Source: Gammaproteobacteria bacterium TMED1
Lineage (GTDB): Bacteria; Pseudomonadota; Gammaproteobacteria; Pseudomonadales; Azotimanducaceae
Assembly (NCBI GenBank): GCA_002167855.2
Contig: NHBG02000003.1
Coordinates: 30,388-67,843 of the forward strand
Reading direction: 5' to 3'
DNA length: 37,456 bases
Shown here: piece after piece, positions 19,228-28,272 of the stretch
Position numbering within the stretch: the first letter of the stretch is position 1
Layout: every line of letters begins with the position of its first letter
The notes under the pieces: generated by a model
Seen by the model: the letters and a program-made list of their open reading frames with translations, nothing else
What the model was told of the DNA's origin: nothing
Databases searched by the model: none
Program-made: the position numbers and the translations under genes

Positions 19228-19785
19228 CTAGATCTCCATCAGATCGGACTCTTTCTTTTCCAATCTTTTGTCCACCTCTTCAACCTTCTCATTAGTAAGT
19301 TTCTGCATCAATTCTTCACCTCTTCGTGCGTCATCTTCAGTGACTTCTTTTTCCTTGAGGAACTCCTTTACTTCGTTATTACCATCACGGCGTATGTTTC
19401 GAATGGCTACTTTTGCGTTCTCTGATTCTGCTCTCGCCACACGAGTTAACTCCCGACGATTTTCTTCTGTTAGAGGTGGCATTGGCAACCGAATATTCTC
19501 GCTCGAGACCGCCGGATTTAGACCGAGATCAGATTTTAATATAGCTTTCTCAATATCTGGAACGATACCTCTTTCCCAAGGTGTGATGAGTAAAGTTCTG
19601 CCATCTTCAACAACAACATTGGCAACCTGCGAAATAGGTGTATCGTTACCATAATAAGAGACCAAAACACCGTCTAAAATACCCGGATGAGCCCTGCCCG
19701 TGCGTATTCTAGCAAAAGCGCTTTCTAAAGATTCTAGAGTCTTGTTCATCCGCACTTCTGCGTCTTTTAGTATCTCATCAATCAC
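19228..19785 (-). CDS. frr: Ribosome recycling factor
   Basis: Splits the post-termination ribosome together with EF-G. The 185-residue length is exactly that of the family. Seen motifs are RTGRAHPGILDGV, a central LLITPWE block, and the helical stretch LTEENRRELTR...VAIRNIRRDGN. The start is GTG 19785 with GGGGA a few bases upstream. It lies 27 bases after pyrH and five bases before cdsA. Confidence 0.98.
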   Translation of the reverse strand: MIDEILKDAEVRMNKTLESLESAFARIRTGRAHPGILDGVLVSYYGNDTPISQVANVVVEDGRTLLITPWERGIVPDIEKAILKSDLGLNPAVSSENIRLPMPPLTEENRRELTRVARAESENAKVAIRNIRRDGNNEVKEFLKEKEVTEDDARRGEELMQKLTNEKVEEVDKRLEKKESDLMEI

Positions 19786-19812
19786 AATAGATCCCCATTT
19801 ATCACTAATTGC

Positions 19813-20529
19813 CTAACTGATTAGAGTTCCTTCATTTGCTCCTATAACAGCATTTGCGAGAGCTCCGGCCTTTGCCATAGAAAAAACCCGAATCGGCATC
19901 TTATGATCTCTGGCTAAACAGATCGATGTGAGATCCATTACAGCCAGCTGTTTATCTAGAACTTCATTGTAGCTCAACGCATCAAACCTAATTGCTGATT
20001 TCTCTTTTATTGGATCGCTGTCGTAGACACCATCCACTTTGGTCGCCTTTAGAACAATATCAGCATCTATTTCAATGCCACGCAAACAAGCTGCAGAATC
20101 GGTTGTAAAAAAGGGATTACCAGTTCCAGCAGAAAATATGACTACGTCACCTTCTGTCAAATATCGAATTGCTAAGCGACGATCGTAGTGTTCAACAACT
20201 CCACTCATAGGTATGGAGGACATAACGATAGTTTTAATATTAGCTCGTTCCAATGCGTCCCGCATCGCAAGGGCATTCATTACGGTGGCCAACATACCCA
20301 TGTGATCACCGGTTACTCTGTCCAAACCGGCTGCATTCAGTTCTGCTCCACGAAACAGATTCCCACCACCAATTACTAAACCTACCTGAATACCAATCCC
20401 AAGGAGCTGCCCGATTTCTAACGCAGATCGATCTAACACTGACGGATCGATACCTACGCCATCGCGTCCCAATGCCTCTCCACTCAGCTTGAGTAGAATC
20501 CTATGATATCTCGGCTTCTTCTTAGCCAT
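19813..20529 (-). CDS. pyrH: Uridylate kinase (UMP kinase)
   Basis: Amino acid kinase-fold enzyme phosphorylating UMP to UDP, unrelated to eukaryotic UMP/CMP kinases. The 238 residues show [11 protein letters not shown] (10-20), [43 protein letters not shown] and [13 protein letters not shown], all characteristic. The ATG at 20529 lies one base after the tsf stop, which favours coupled translation. UDP-sugars from this pathway feed the neighbouring lipid A genes. Confidence 0.98.
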   Translation of the reverse strand: MAKKKPRYHRILLKLSGEALGRDGVGIDPSVLDRSALEIGQLLGIGIQVGLVIGGGNLFRGAELNAAGLDRVTGDHMGMLATVMNALAMRDALERANIKTIVMSSIPMSGVVEHYDRRLAIRYLTEGDVVIFSAGTGNPFFTTDSAACLRGIEIDADIVLKATKVDGVYDSDPIKEKSAIRFDALSYNEVLDKQLAVMDLTSICLARDHKMPIRVFSMAKAGALANAVIGANEGTLIS

Positions 20530-20530
20530 T

Positions 20531-21385
20531 TTAGGTGAGCTGTTTCGCTACCTCAGCTGCAAAGTCTTCCTCAGCTTTATCTATGCCTTCTCCTACCTCG
20601 TAACGTCGAAATTTGACTATTCTAGATTCTTCTTTTTCCAGCAGGGAACCTACTGTTATATCAGAATCCTTAACGAAGGCCTGTTCGGTGAGACTGATCT
20701 CCTCAAGATATTTCCTTATCCGTCCCTCAACCATTTTTGCAGCAATCTCAGGAGGCTTGCCGCTCTCATTCGCTTGAACCGTGTATATCTCTCGCTCCTT
20801 GGTAATCATATCTACTGGCGCTTCATCTGGGCTAACTACTATGGGGGATGTAGCAGCAATATGCATTGCAATATCTTTTCCTAAACCCTCGCTGCCCCCT
20901 TCCAAAGAAACTAAAACCCCTATTTTATTATTCGTATGGACATAGCTAAAAACCTGGGGGTCAGTAAAAACTTCTACTCTTCTAATGGAAATATTTTCTC
21001 CAATTTTCTGTACCAGTGATTCGCGAAGGGGTTCCACACCTAATGAAAGGAGTTCATCGATTGAGGTCACTCGTTCAGCGTAAGCTTTATCTGCGACCAT
21101 TTGAACAAAATCAATAAAGTTTTCGTCTCTTGCAGCGAAGTCTGTTTCACAGTTAACCTCAACCATTATGCCGAACTGTCCATCAGAAGAAACTTTCACT
21201 GAGATCATCCCATCACTTGCTATGCGTCCAGCCTTTTTCGCCGCTTTCATCCCACTTGATTTACGTAAATTATCTATAGCGCTTTCCATATCCCCGCCAG
21301 CTTCAACCAGCGCCTTCTTGCAGTCCATCATGCCAAGTCCGGTACGCTCGCGAAGCTCCTTAACCATAGATGCTGAGATCGCCAT
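20531..21385 (-). CDS. tsf: Elongation factor Ts
   Basis: Nucleotide exchange factor that regenerates EF-Tu-GTP. The 284-residue protein has the N-terminal UBA-like domain with [19 protein letters not shown] (11-29), the core motif [15 protein letters not shown] and the C-terminal coiled-coil/dimerisation region. The ribosome site AAGGAG lies about eight bases before ATG 21385. It follows rpsB by 42 bases, the classical rpsB-tsf operon. Confidence 0.98.
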   Translation of the reverse strand: MAISASMVKELRERTGLGMMDCKKALVEAGGDMESAIDNLRKSSGMKAAKKAGRIASDGMISVKVSSDGQFGIMVEVNCETDFAARDENFIDFVQMVADKAYAERVTSIDELLSLGVEPLRESLVQKIGENISIRRVEVFTDPQVFSYVHTNNKIGVLVSLEGGSEGLGKDIAMHIAATSPIVVSPDEAPVDMITKEREIYTVQANESGKPPEIAAKMVEGRIRKYLEEISLTEQAFVKDSDITVGSLLEKEESRIVKFRRYEVGEGIDKAEEDFAAEVAKQLT

Positions 21386-21427
21386 AGTTTAACTCCTTAT
21401 CCCTTGTTATAAGACTCTACTTGCTAG

Positions 21428-22276
21428 TTAGTCTCGCATTTCTTCTTGATTCGCATCTTGATCGGCCCGGCTCTCGTCAAGGTTATGTTCTGGCAGTTTA
21501 TCACTAGCTTCTTGAGTAGAGCTTGACGAGTCAGATTTTTCCTCAGAATCCGCTGTTATCTCAACAAATTCGTCCTCACTAATATCAGCGCTAAACTCTG
21601 CCTGACCTTCTAAAACAGCATCAGAAATAGCCTCAACGAATAATCGAATCGAACGAATGGCATCGTCATTACCTGGTATTACATAATCGACGTCATCCGG
21701 GTTACTATTCGTATCAACAATTCCAATTACAGGAATTTGTAATTTTTTTGCTTCAGTGATGGCAATGCGTTCATGGTCAACATCAACCACGAAAAGCACA
21801 TCTGGTAAACCACCCATCTCCTTAATACCACCCAGAGAATCTTCAAGTTTTTCTAAAGTCCTCTGTCGAGATAGCGCTTCTTTTTTTGTTAGTTTCTCAA
21901 AGGTTCCATCCGTGCTTTGTGTCTCTAAGTCGCGCAATCTTCGGATTGACTGTCGAATGGTCTTGTAGTTGGTCAACATGCCTCCTAGCCAGCGCTTGTC
22001 CACGTAAGGCATTTTGGCCCTGGCAGCGTGCTCCTTTACTACCTTCCCAGCGCTCCTCTTGGTGCCAACAAATAAAATTTTGTTGCGTTTCGCGGAAATA
22101 CCTCGTACAAAATTACAGGCTTCGTGCAAGCGCGGAAGGGTTTTTTCAAGGTTTATAATGTGAATATTATTCCTGGCCCCAAAAACGTATTCGTTCATTT
22201 TTGGGTTCCAATACCTGGTCTGATGACCAAAGTGCGCTCCCGCCTCAAGCAGGTCACGCATAGAAACGCTAGACAT
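21428..22276 (-). CDS. rpsB: 30S ribosomal protein S2 with acidic C-terminal tail
   Basis: Small-subunit protein S2. I set the start at ATG 22276 because GGAG lies six bases upstream and the product begins [19 protein letters not shown] as in the family; an upstream in-frame ATG at 22330 lies inside the leader RNA. The protein is 282 residues, about 40 longer than E. coli S2. The S2 core ([38 protein letters not shown]-type [28 protein letters not shown]) ends near residue 228. A tail rich in Asp, Glu and Ser follows. First gene of the large minus-strand operon. Confidence 0.97.
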   Translation of the reverse strand: MSSVSMRDLLEAGAHFGHQTRYWNPKMNEYVFGARNNIHIINLEKTLPRLHEACNFVRGISAKRNKILFVGTKRSAGKVVKEHAARAKMPYVDKRWLGGMLTNYKTIRQSIRRLRDLETQSTDGTFEKLTKKEALSRQRTLEKLEDSLGGIKEMGGLPDVLFVVDVDHERIAITEAKKLQIPVIGIVDTNSNPDDVDYVIPGNDDAIRSIRLFVEAISDAVLEGQAEFSADISEDEFVEITADSEEKSDSSSSTQEASDKLPEHNLDESRADQDANQEEMRD

Positions 22277-22290
22277 AGTTACTCCATTTA

Positions 22291-22342
22291 TCGGGTTAAG
22301 CCTCCACACACCCCATAATCCAACCAGCACGCTGGCACCCGA
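22291..22342 (-). promoter_or_regulatory. Putative S2-binding leader RNA of rpsB-tsf
   Basis: On the minus strand, just upstream of the rpsB ribosome site, TCGGGT (22342-22337) pairs with ACCCGA (22296-22291). It encloses a small hairpin with CCAGC and GCTGG arms, then GGTTGG and GGAGGCTTA segments. From memory this resembles the published gammaproteobacterial rpsB leader through which free S2 represses the rpsB-tsf mRNA. Position, paired ends and purine-rich core all fit. I could not align it to a covariance model. Confidence 0.65.
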
Positions 22343-22424
22343 ATCATGTGTCGGTGTATGTGAGAATTAGTCATTTAAGTTGTTTATTTTATGGGAGGTG
22401 TTCAAGGGCACCACTCCGTGAGCA

Positions 22425-22453
22425 CTTATAGCATATCATTCTTCGCAAGCCAA
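22425..22453 (-). promoter_or_regulatory. Sigma-70-type promoter of rpsB operon
   Basis: On the minus strand, TTGGCT (22453-22448) and TATAAG (22430-22425) are separated by exactly 17 bases. A TGC directly before the -10 box gives an extended -10. Transcription would begin about 140 bases before the rpsB start and include the putative leader RNA. The GC-containing region after the -10 would allow growth-rate or stringent control, which is an inference. Confidence 0.65.
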
Positions 22454-22461
22454 ATATTCCC

Positions 22462-22478
22462 ACTATATCTGGTATAGT
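22462..22478 (+). promoter_or_regulatory. Dyad with possible extended -10 box for map
   Basis: ACTATA and TATAGT form a perfect 6-base inverted repeat around TCTGG. Read on the plus strand, TGGTATAGT looks like an extended -10 box, about 40 bases before the map start; no good -35 box is present. The symmetry means a TATAGT hexamer also occurs on the other strand. It could be a promoter pair or an operator. Confidence 0.35.
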
Positions 22479-22519
22479 ACCGACCAAATTTAATATCAGT
22501 AACCGTATAGTAAGAAAGC

Positions 22520-23302
22520 ATGGCAATTGAACTGAAATCAACAGCAGATATAGAGAAGATGAGAATTTCTGGAGCCTTAGCGGCTGAACTACTTGAGATG
22601 ATCGAATCCCATGTTCTCCCTGGTGTTACGACAGGAGAGTTGGATAGAATCTGCCACGAGTACACTGTCAATGTGCAGGATGCAATACCCGCTCCCCTTA
22701 ATTACAGAGGATTTCCTAAATCAATTTGCACTTCAGTAAATCACGTGGTGTGTCATGGAATTCCCTCAGATGACAAGGTACTCAAGGATGGGGATATAAT
22801 CAATATAGATGTTACGCCAATCAAAAACGGTTTTCATGGGGATACTAGCAAAACCTTTTTTGTTGGCAGACCCTCTGTGCTGGCGGAGAGACTAGTGCGA
22901 ATTTGTCAAGAGTGTATGTACAAAGGTATCAGTAAGGTTAAACCCGGCGCGCATACAGGTGATATCGGACAAGCTATACAGGTACATGCAGAAAAAAATC
23001 GTTACTCTGTTGTACGAGAATACTGCGGACATGGGATAGGCCGAATTTTTCATGACGAGCCGCAAATATTGCATTACGGGAAAGCTGGCACTGGTATTTC
23101 GCTGGAACCAGGAATGACTTTCACCATCGAACCGATGATTAACGTTGGGAAGAGAGACGTGAAGGTGCTCCCTGACCAATGGACTGTGGTCACTAAAGAT
23201 CACAAACTAACCGCACAATGGGAACACACCATATTGGTTACAGAGACTGGTTATGAAATTCTTACTTATCGTAATGATGACAAAATAGAGAAATGTACTT
23301 AG
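22520..23302 (+). CDS. map: Methionine aminopeptidase type I
   Basis: Removes the initiator methionine from new proteins. The 260 residues carry the five M24 metal ligands in the blocks NIDVTPIKNGFHGDTSKTF (two Asp), EYCGHGIGRIFHDEPQ (His), FTIEPMIN (Glu) and QWEHTILVTE (Glu). There is no N-terminal extension, so it is the simple type Ia form. It diverges from rpsB, sharing the 240-base control region, as in Pseudomonas and E. coli. glnD follows after 29 bases or overlaps, depending on the glnD start. Confidence 0.97.
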   Translation: MAIELKSTADIEKMRISGALAAELLEMIESHVLPGVTTGELDRICHEYTVNVQDAIPAPLNYRGFPKSICTSVNHVVCHGIPSDDKVLKDGDIINIDVTPIKNGFHGDTSKTFFVGRPSVLAERLVRICQECMYKGISKVKPGAHTGDIGQAIQVHAEKNRYSVVREYCGHGIGRIFHDEPQILHYGKAGTGISLEPGMTFTIEPMINVGKRDVKVLPDQWTVVTKDHKLTAQWEHTILVTETGYEILTYRNDDKIEKCT

Positions 23303-23331
23303 TGAATTATTTTGCGGTCGGAGTTGGTTCG

Positions 23332-25980
23332 ATGAATGAGTCCTCTGAGAAAAAAAATCCGCTTCTTTTGTATAAAACAGCAATCTCCGATTTCAATAAA
23401 TCAGCAGAAAAAGCATTTCGTCAAGGTACAACCGCCAATCAACTTATTTCAGATAGATCATCTTTTATAGATTCTATTATAAAATCAGCATGGGGGCGTT
23501 TCCATTGGAATGAAAATCTAACCAATTGGAGAAAGACTCGTATTTCTCTTCTCGCCGTTGGAGGATATGGTAGAGCAGAGTTGCACCCTCACTCCGATAT
23601 TGACCTTCTGATCTTGCTGGAGAGATCAAACTACGGCGTACACCGAGAAAATATCCAAAGCTTCGTTACGTTATTATGGGATATTGGACTAGAAGTCGGC
23701 CATAGTGTTCGGTCTTTAAAGGAATGTCGAAGCCAAGCCAGTGCAGACGTAACTGTTCTGACCGCGCTAATGGAAGCCCGGACAATCGCGGGGGATGACG
23801 AGCTACCCTATAAAATGGTGAGGCAAATTGGACCTAAAAAGATATGGAGCCCAAAAAATTTCTACAGAGCAAAACTAGAGGAACAAAAAGCCAGACATAA
23901 GAAATTTAACCATACAGAGTACAGCTTAGAACCTAATATAAAAAGCTCTCCCGGAGGACTTAGAGACATACAAACCCTGCTATGGATTGCCAAGCGTATT
24001 TTCGGGACCCACACGGTTGGTGATTTAGTCGAAAAACAAGTTTTAACCAAGAGTGAAGGGGCAACCCTAATTCAGGGGAGAGACTTACTTTGGAAAATTC
24101 GCTTTGGACTGCACCTCGTTGCCAAAAAAGAGGATGACAGGTTATTCTTTGAACACCAACAAGCTCTCTCGATAATGTTTGGATATCGGGATTCAGAACA
24201 GCTGGCTGTAGAGCAATTTATGCAGGACTATTACCGTACAGCGTTGGAGATTAATTACATTAACGGTCTGTTGCTGCGAAATTTTGAAGAACTAACGGTA
24301 GAACAGGCATCCAAAATAACTCCAATCAATAACCGATTCCAGTTGAGAAATGACTTTCTCGAGGTAACCAGAGACACAGTATTTCTTGACGAGCCTGCCG
24401 CTCTAATGGAAATTTTTGTGATTTTAGGAAATAGAGAAGATATTTATTGGGTACGTTCCGCAACAATCCGCTTAATTCGAAAACACGCCTCATTAATTGA
24501 TGAAAATTTTCGGAATAGTAAAGAAGTTACTAATCTCTTTCTCGAGCTCCTTCGCTCTAAGTATCACTTATTCACTCAGCTTCGTAGAATGGAACGCTAT
24601 GGAATTTTGGGAGCCTATTTACCGGAATTCGGGCGGATTATCGGCCAAATGCAATTTGATTTATTTCATATCTACACTGTGGACGCTCATACTCTTCAGG
24701 TTGTTCGAAACATGAGACGCTTCCGCTATAAAAACCAAGAGCAACAATTTCCTATTGCTGCCCATATTCATCATCAGTTACCCAAAGCAGAGCTTCTATA
24801 TATTGCTGGTCTTTATCATGACATCGCAAAAGGATTGCGCGGCGACCATTCGAAGTTAGGAGTGATCATAGTAAGACAATTTTGCGAAAGGCATAGACTT
24901 GGTACCTGGGATACAAATCTTGTTTGCTGGTTGGTAGAAAATCACTTAATGATGTCTACAATTGCTCAAAGGAAAGATATCCAGAACCCCTCAGTAATCC
25001 GAGAGTTTGCTCTCAAGGTTCAGGACCAGATTCGATTAGATTATCTTTATTCATTAACCGTAGCTGATATAAATGCGACTAATCCGAGTCTATGGAATAG
25101 CTGGCGGGCATCACTGATGCGTCAGTTGTACCTGGAAACAAGGAAGCTTTTGCGAACAGGCCTAGAAAAATATGCTGATAGGAATGACTATTTAAGTCAA
25201 GTCAAAGCGCATGCGTTAGAAAGACTACAGGAGCATCAAATCACACCCGACGAGGCCTTAGAGATATGGCAGTCTTTAGAGGACGATTACTTCCTTAAGG
25301 ATTCCATCTCTAATATTGTTTGGCAGACGATTATTATGAAGGAATATGGTCTCTCTAATAGACCCGTAGTTGCTATTCGGGATGTGACACAAAGAAGGCG
25401 CAATGACGAGGGAGCGACGCAAATATGCGTTTATATGAAAAATGCGCCGCGTATTTTTGCGTCCATAGTTGCAGCACTAGATGCCCTTGCTCTAAATGTA
25501 GTGGATGCAAAAATAGTGAGTTCAAAAAACGCAGCGGTCCTAGATACATTCACGGTTTTAGATTTAAATGGGGCGCCAGTGGGTAATAAACCATTTCGAA
25601 CAGAACGAATTAAAAGCAAACTATTGAAATACTTGAGCACACCGAGCCAGCCTAACTTGAGTTCAGGAAGGCGAACATCACGTGCCCTGAGACACTTTAT
25701 GCTCAAGACAGAGGTAACGATTATTGATAATGTGGATCATTCAATACTTAATGTGATTGCTCCTGATCGCCCGGGATTGCTGGCCAAAATTGCAGACATC
25801 TTCGTTGAAATGAATATAACAATCATTAATGCCAGAATTACCACTCTGGGTGAACGCGTTGAAGATGTCTTTGAAGTTAGTAAAAACGGTAAATCAATTA
25901 CGGAAAGCTCCATAAACCAGAGGCTTAAGGAAAAAATCTGTGAAGAACTAGATTTGCATGTCGCAAGGGCCGGCACATGA
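23332..25980 (+). CDS. glnD: Bifunctional uridylyltransferase/uridylyl-removing enzyme GlnD
   Basis: Main nitrogen sensor: it uridylylates PII proteins when glutamine is low and removes UMP when glutamine is high. From ATG 23332 it is 882 residues. The nucleotidyltransferase motif GGYGRAELHPHSDIDLLIL is at 77-95 with Asp89 and Asp91. A helical linker and an HD domain (AHTLQVVRN, LYHDIAKGLRGDHS) follow, then two ACT domains (about 700-770, and from 805 with VIAPDRPGLLAKIADIF). I chose 23332 because GGAG lies eight bases upstream; ATG 23293 is in frame but would overlap map. Its stop overlaps dapC (ATGA). Confidence 0.96.
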   Translation: MNESSEKKNPLLLYKTAISDFNKSAEKAFRQGTTANQLISDRSSFIDSIIKSAWGRFHWNENLTNWRKTRISLLAVGGYGRAELHPHSDIDLLILLERSNYGVHRENIQSFVTLLWDIGLEVGHSVRSLKECRSQASADVTVLTALMEARTIAGDDELPYKMVRQIGPKKIWSPKNFYRAKLEEQKARHKKFNHTEYSLEPNIKSSPGGLRDIQTLLWIAKRIFGTHTVGDLVEKQVLTKSEGATLIQGRDLLWKIRFGLHLVAKKEDDRLFFEHQQALSIMFGYRDSEQLAVEQFMQDYYRTALEINYINGLLLRNFEELTVEQASKITPINNRFQLRNDFLEVTRDTVFLDEPAALMEIFVILGNREDIYWVRSATIRLIRKHASLIDENFRNSKEVTNLFLELLRSKYHLFTQLRRMERYGILGAYLPEFGRIIGQMQFDLFHIYTVDAHTLQVVRNMRRFRYKNQEQQFPIAAHIHHQLPKAELLYIAGLYHDIAKGLRGDHSKLGVIIVRQFCERHRLGTWDTNLVCWLVENHLMMSTIAQRKDIQNPSVIREFALKVQDQIRLDYLYSLTVADINATNPSLWNSWRASLMRQLYLETRKLLRTGLEKYADRNDYLSQVKAHALERLQEHQITPDEALEIWQSLEDDYFLKDSISNIVWQTIIMKEYGLSNRPVVAIRDVTQRRRNDEGATQICVYMKNAPRIFASIVAALDALALNVVDAKIVSSKNAAVLDTFTVLDLNGAPVGNKPFRTERIKSKLLKYLSTPSQPNLSSGRRTSRALRHFMLKTEVTIIDNVDHSILNVIAPDRPGLLAKIADIFVEMNITIINARITTLGERVEDVFEVSKNGKSITESSINQRLKEKICEELDLHVARAGT

Positions 25981-27170
25981 ACAAGCATTTAGATAGTCTG
26001 CATCCCTATCCATTTGAGAAACTAAATGGATTGGTGGCGGATGTCACTCCCCCCGAAGGCAAAAAACCGATATCTCTTGCTTTAGGAGAACCAACGCATC
26101 GAACTCCAACTTTCTTAATTGATGCCTATTGTGATCCAGAGATGATCGCAAATGGATTTGGCACATACCCACCCACCAAGGGTCTATTGGAACTAAGAGA
26201 AGCAATAGCCAATTTCGTAACCACACGCTTTAATCTCAGCAGAGCAATCGATGCGGGTACCGAGGTACTTCCTGTCAATGGAACCAGAGAGGCTCTATTT
26301 GCGATCGCGCAAGTCTTAATTAATGGGAGCGGACTCACGTTTATACCCAATCCCTTCTATCAAATATATGAAGGCGCAGCGATTTTGGCTGGCAGCACAA
26401 CTCGATTTATTCCATGTGATGAGGCTAATAACTTTAATCCTGATTTTAGTGAGATTACCAAAGCTGAGTGGGAGGCGTGTTCGTTAGTTTATCTGTGCAC
26501 CCCTGGAAACCCAAGTGGTTCGATTATGAGCATTGAAGATCTACAGTACGTTATTAGAAAATCTGATGAATACAAATTCGCTATTGTTTCAGATGAATGC
26601 TATTCGGAAATCTACTCCAAAAACCCCCCACCAGGATTGCTGGAGGCCGCAAGTGCTATGGGACGTCACGACTATAAAAACTGCATAGCATTCAATAGCT
26701 TATCGAAGAGGTCAAATCTTCCCGGATTACGTTCAGGATATGCATGCGGCGATTCAGAGATACTAGAAAAATTTCTGCTTTATCGTACTTACCATGGCTC
26801 TGCTATGCCTATCCAAAACCAGCGCCTAAGTGCTCTCGCATGGGAAGAAGAACAACATACTATCGAAAACAGATCTCTATACGCGGAGAAATATGAGGCC
26901 TTTTTAAAAATAGTTAACCCGGTCTGGCCTATGCAACAACCAGATGCAGGCTTCTACCTCTGGCCAAAAACACCCATCCGCGACGAGGAATTTACTTTAC
27001 AGCTATTAGCACAAACTAATGTCAAGGTTGTCCCGGGAAGCTATTTAGCACGGGAAGTCAATGGAGTGAATCCAGGAGCTAATCGAGTTCGCTTGGCTAT
27101 GGTACCCGAGCTTGAGAAATGCGTAGAGGCAGCGCAAAGAATAAAGCATTTCTTAGAACATCTACGATAA
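25977..27170 (+). CDS. dapC: Succinyldiaminopimelate aminotransferase DapC
   Basis: Fold-type I PLP aminotransferase, 397 residues. It would transfer an amino group from glutamate to N-succinyl-2-amino-6-ketopimelate in the succinylase route to diaminopimelate and lysine. Seen are LALGEPTH (34-41), the PGNPSG motif (176-181), SDECYSEIY with Asp206, and the PLP lysine Lys244 in FNSLSKRSNLPGLRSGY. The family alone would not fix the substrate, but direct linkage to dapD and dapE and the position after glnD, as in Pseudomonas, support DapC. Four-base overlap with glnD. Confidence 0.92.
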   Translation: MNKHLDSLHPYPFEKLNGLVADVTPPEGKKPISLALGEPTHRTPTFLIDAYCDPEMIANGFGTYPPTKGLLELREAIANFVTTRFNLSRAIDAGTEVLPVNGTREALFAIAQVLINGSGLTFIPNPFYQIYEGAAILAGSTTRFIPCDEANNFNPDFSEITKAEWEACSLVYLCTPGNPSGSIMSIEDLQYVIRKSDEYKFAIVSDECYSEIYSKNPPPGLLEAASAMGRHDYKNCIAFNSLSKRSNLPGLRSGYACGDSEILEKFLLYRTYHGSAMPIQNQRLSALAWEEEQHTIENRSLYAEKYEAFLKIVNPVWPMQQPDAGFYLWPKTPIRDEEFTLQLLAQTNVKVVPGSYLAREVNGVNPGANRVRLAMVPELEKCVEAAQRIKHFLEHLR

Positions 27171-27223
27171 CCGAATGCTCGTAGGTGTAGTAGAATTTCG
27201 GATTCGGGCCCAAGGAGTTAGTC

Positions 27224-28228
27224 ATGTTTAGCTTAGCATTTGGAGTGGCAACAAAAAATTCTCATGGCGACTGGTTGGAGGTTTATTACCCAAGGCCCCT
27301 GATCAATCCTGATCAAGCCTTCGTCTCTATGATTTCTAGCGTTTTAGGTTACTCCCAGGGAAACCGAGTAATCGAAGTGAACGACGAAATGACAGTTAAG
27401 CTATCAGAGATAGCTGAAATGGAGTACCTTGCGGTGCTCAGGGAATCTGTCAAGCCCATCGTGGCCACGCTGCTAGAAAAAGATAGTAGTCCTAAGACGG
27501 TCCCTGAAGCCTACCTTAAGCTGCATCTTCTCTCTCACAGACTAGTTCACCCAAATGAAGTAAATCTCGAAGGATTGTTTGGGGTACTACCAAATGTTGC
27601 CTGGACCGATATTGGCGCAATAGACCCAGAAGAATTAGATCTTGTGCAACTCAATGCACGAATTAATGGTCGCATAGTTGAGGTATCTTCAGTAGATAAG
27701 TTTCCAAAGATGACCAACTATGTTGTTCCCTCAGGCGTCCGAATTGCACATAGCGCAAGAGTAAGGCTCGGAGCTTACTTAGGCGAAGGTACTACGGTAA
27801 TGCATGAAGGATTTGTTAACTTCAATGCTGGAGCAATGGGTCCAAACATGGTCGAAGGACGGATTTCCCAGGGGGTGACCATAGGAAGCGGGACAGACAT
27901 AGGTGGTAGTGCAAGTACGGCAGGTACACTCTCGGGAGGCGGAAATACATTAATCACAATAGGCCAAGAATGCCTTATAAGTGCTAACGCCGGTACTGGC
28001 ATTCCGCTGGGTGATAGATGCACAATCGAGGCAGGACTTTACATAACACCGGGAACCTTGGTGCAGGTAATGGATGAGAGGAAAAAGAACATAGCAGTTG
28101 TCAAAGCCCGTGACTTAGCAGGTCACTCCGACATGCTATTCCTTAGAAACTCTCAAACTGGAGTTGTGGAGTGTCGAAGCAACAAGAAGGCAATTGAGTT
28201 AAACAAGATGCTTCATACAAACAAATAG
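27224..28228 (+). CDS. dapD: Tetrahydrodipicolinate N-succinyltransferase DapD (long form)
   Basis: Adds a succinyl group from succinyl-CoA to tetrahydrodipicolinate, the step before DapC. The 334-residue protein matches the longer Pseudomonas-type DapD rather than the roughly 274-residue E. coli form. An N-terminal alpha/beta domain is followed by a left-handed beta-helix (about 170-300) with VPSGVRIAHSARVRLGAYLG, MHEGFVNFNAG, GGSASTAGTLSGGG and LISANAGTGIPLGD. AAGGAG lies seven bases before ATG 27224. The 53-base spacer after dapC contains a weak CCGAAT/ATTCGG dyad. Confidence 0.96.
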   Translation: MFSLAFGVATKNSHGDWLEVYYPRPLINPDQAFVSMISSVLGYSQGNRVIEVNDEMTVKLSEIAEMEYLAVLRESVKPIVATLLEKDSSPKTVPEAYLKLHLLSHRLVHPNEVNLEGLFGVLPNVAWTDIGAIDPEELDLVQLNARINGRIVEVSSVDKFPKMTNYVVPSGVRIAHSARVRLGAYLGEGTTVMHEGFVNFNAGAMGPNMVEGRISQGVTIGSGTDIGGSASTAGTLSGGGNTLITIGQECLISANAGTGIPLGDRCTIEAGLYITPGTLVQVMDERKKNIAVVKARDLAGHSDMLFLRNSQTGVVECRSNKKAIELNKMLHTNK

Positions 28229-28272
28229 AGCTTATCATTCAAGGAGACAAAGAAATCGCGAGCTTAGACGAT

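Noticed and set aside
27171-27207. CCGAAT/ATTCGG dyad before dapD as a lysine riboswitch or attenuator
   Set aside because: The spacer is only 53 bases, far too short for a lysine riboswitch, and the arms are six bases with a 25-base loop.
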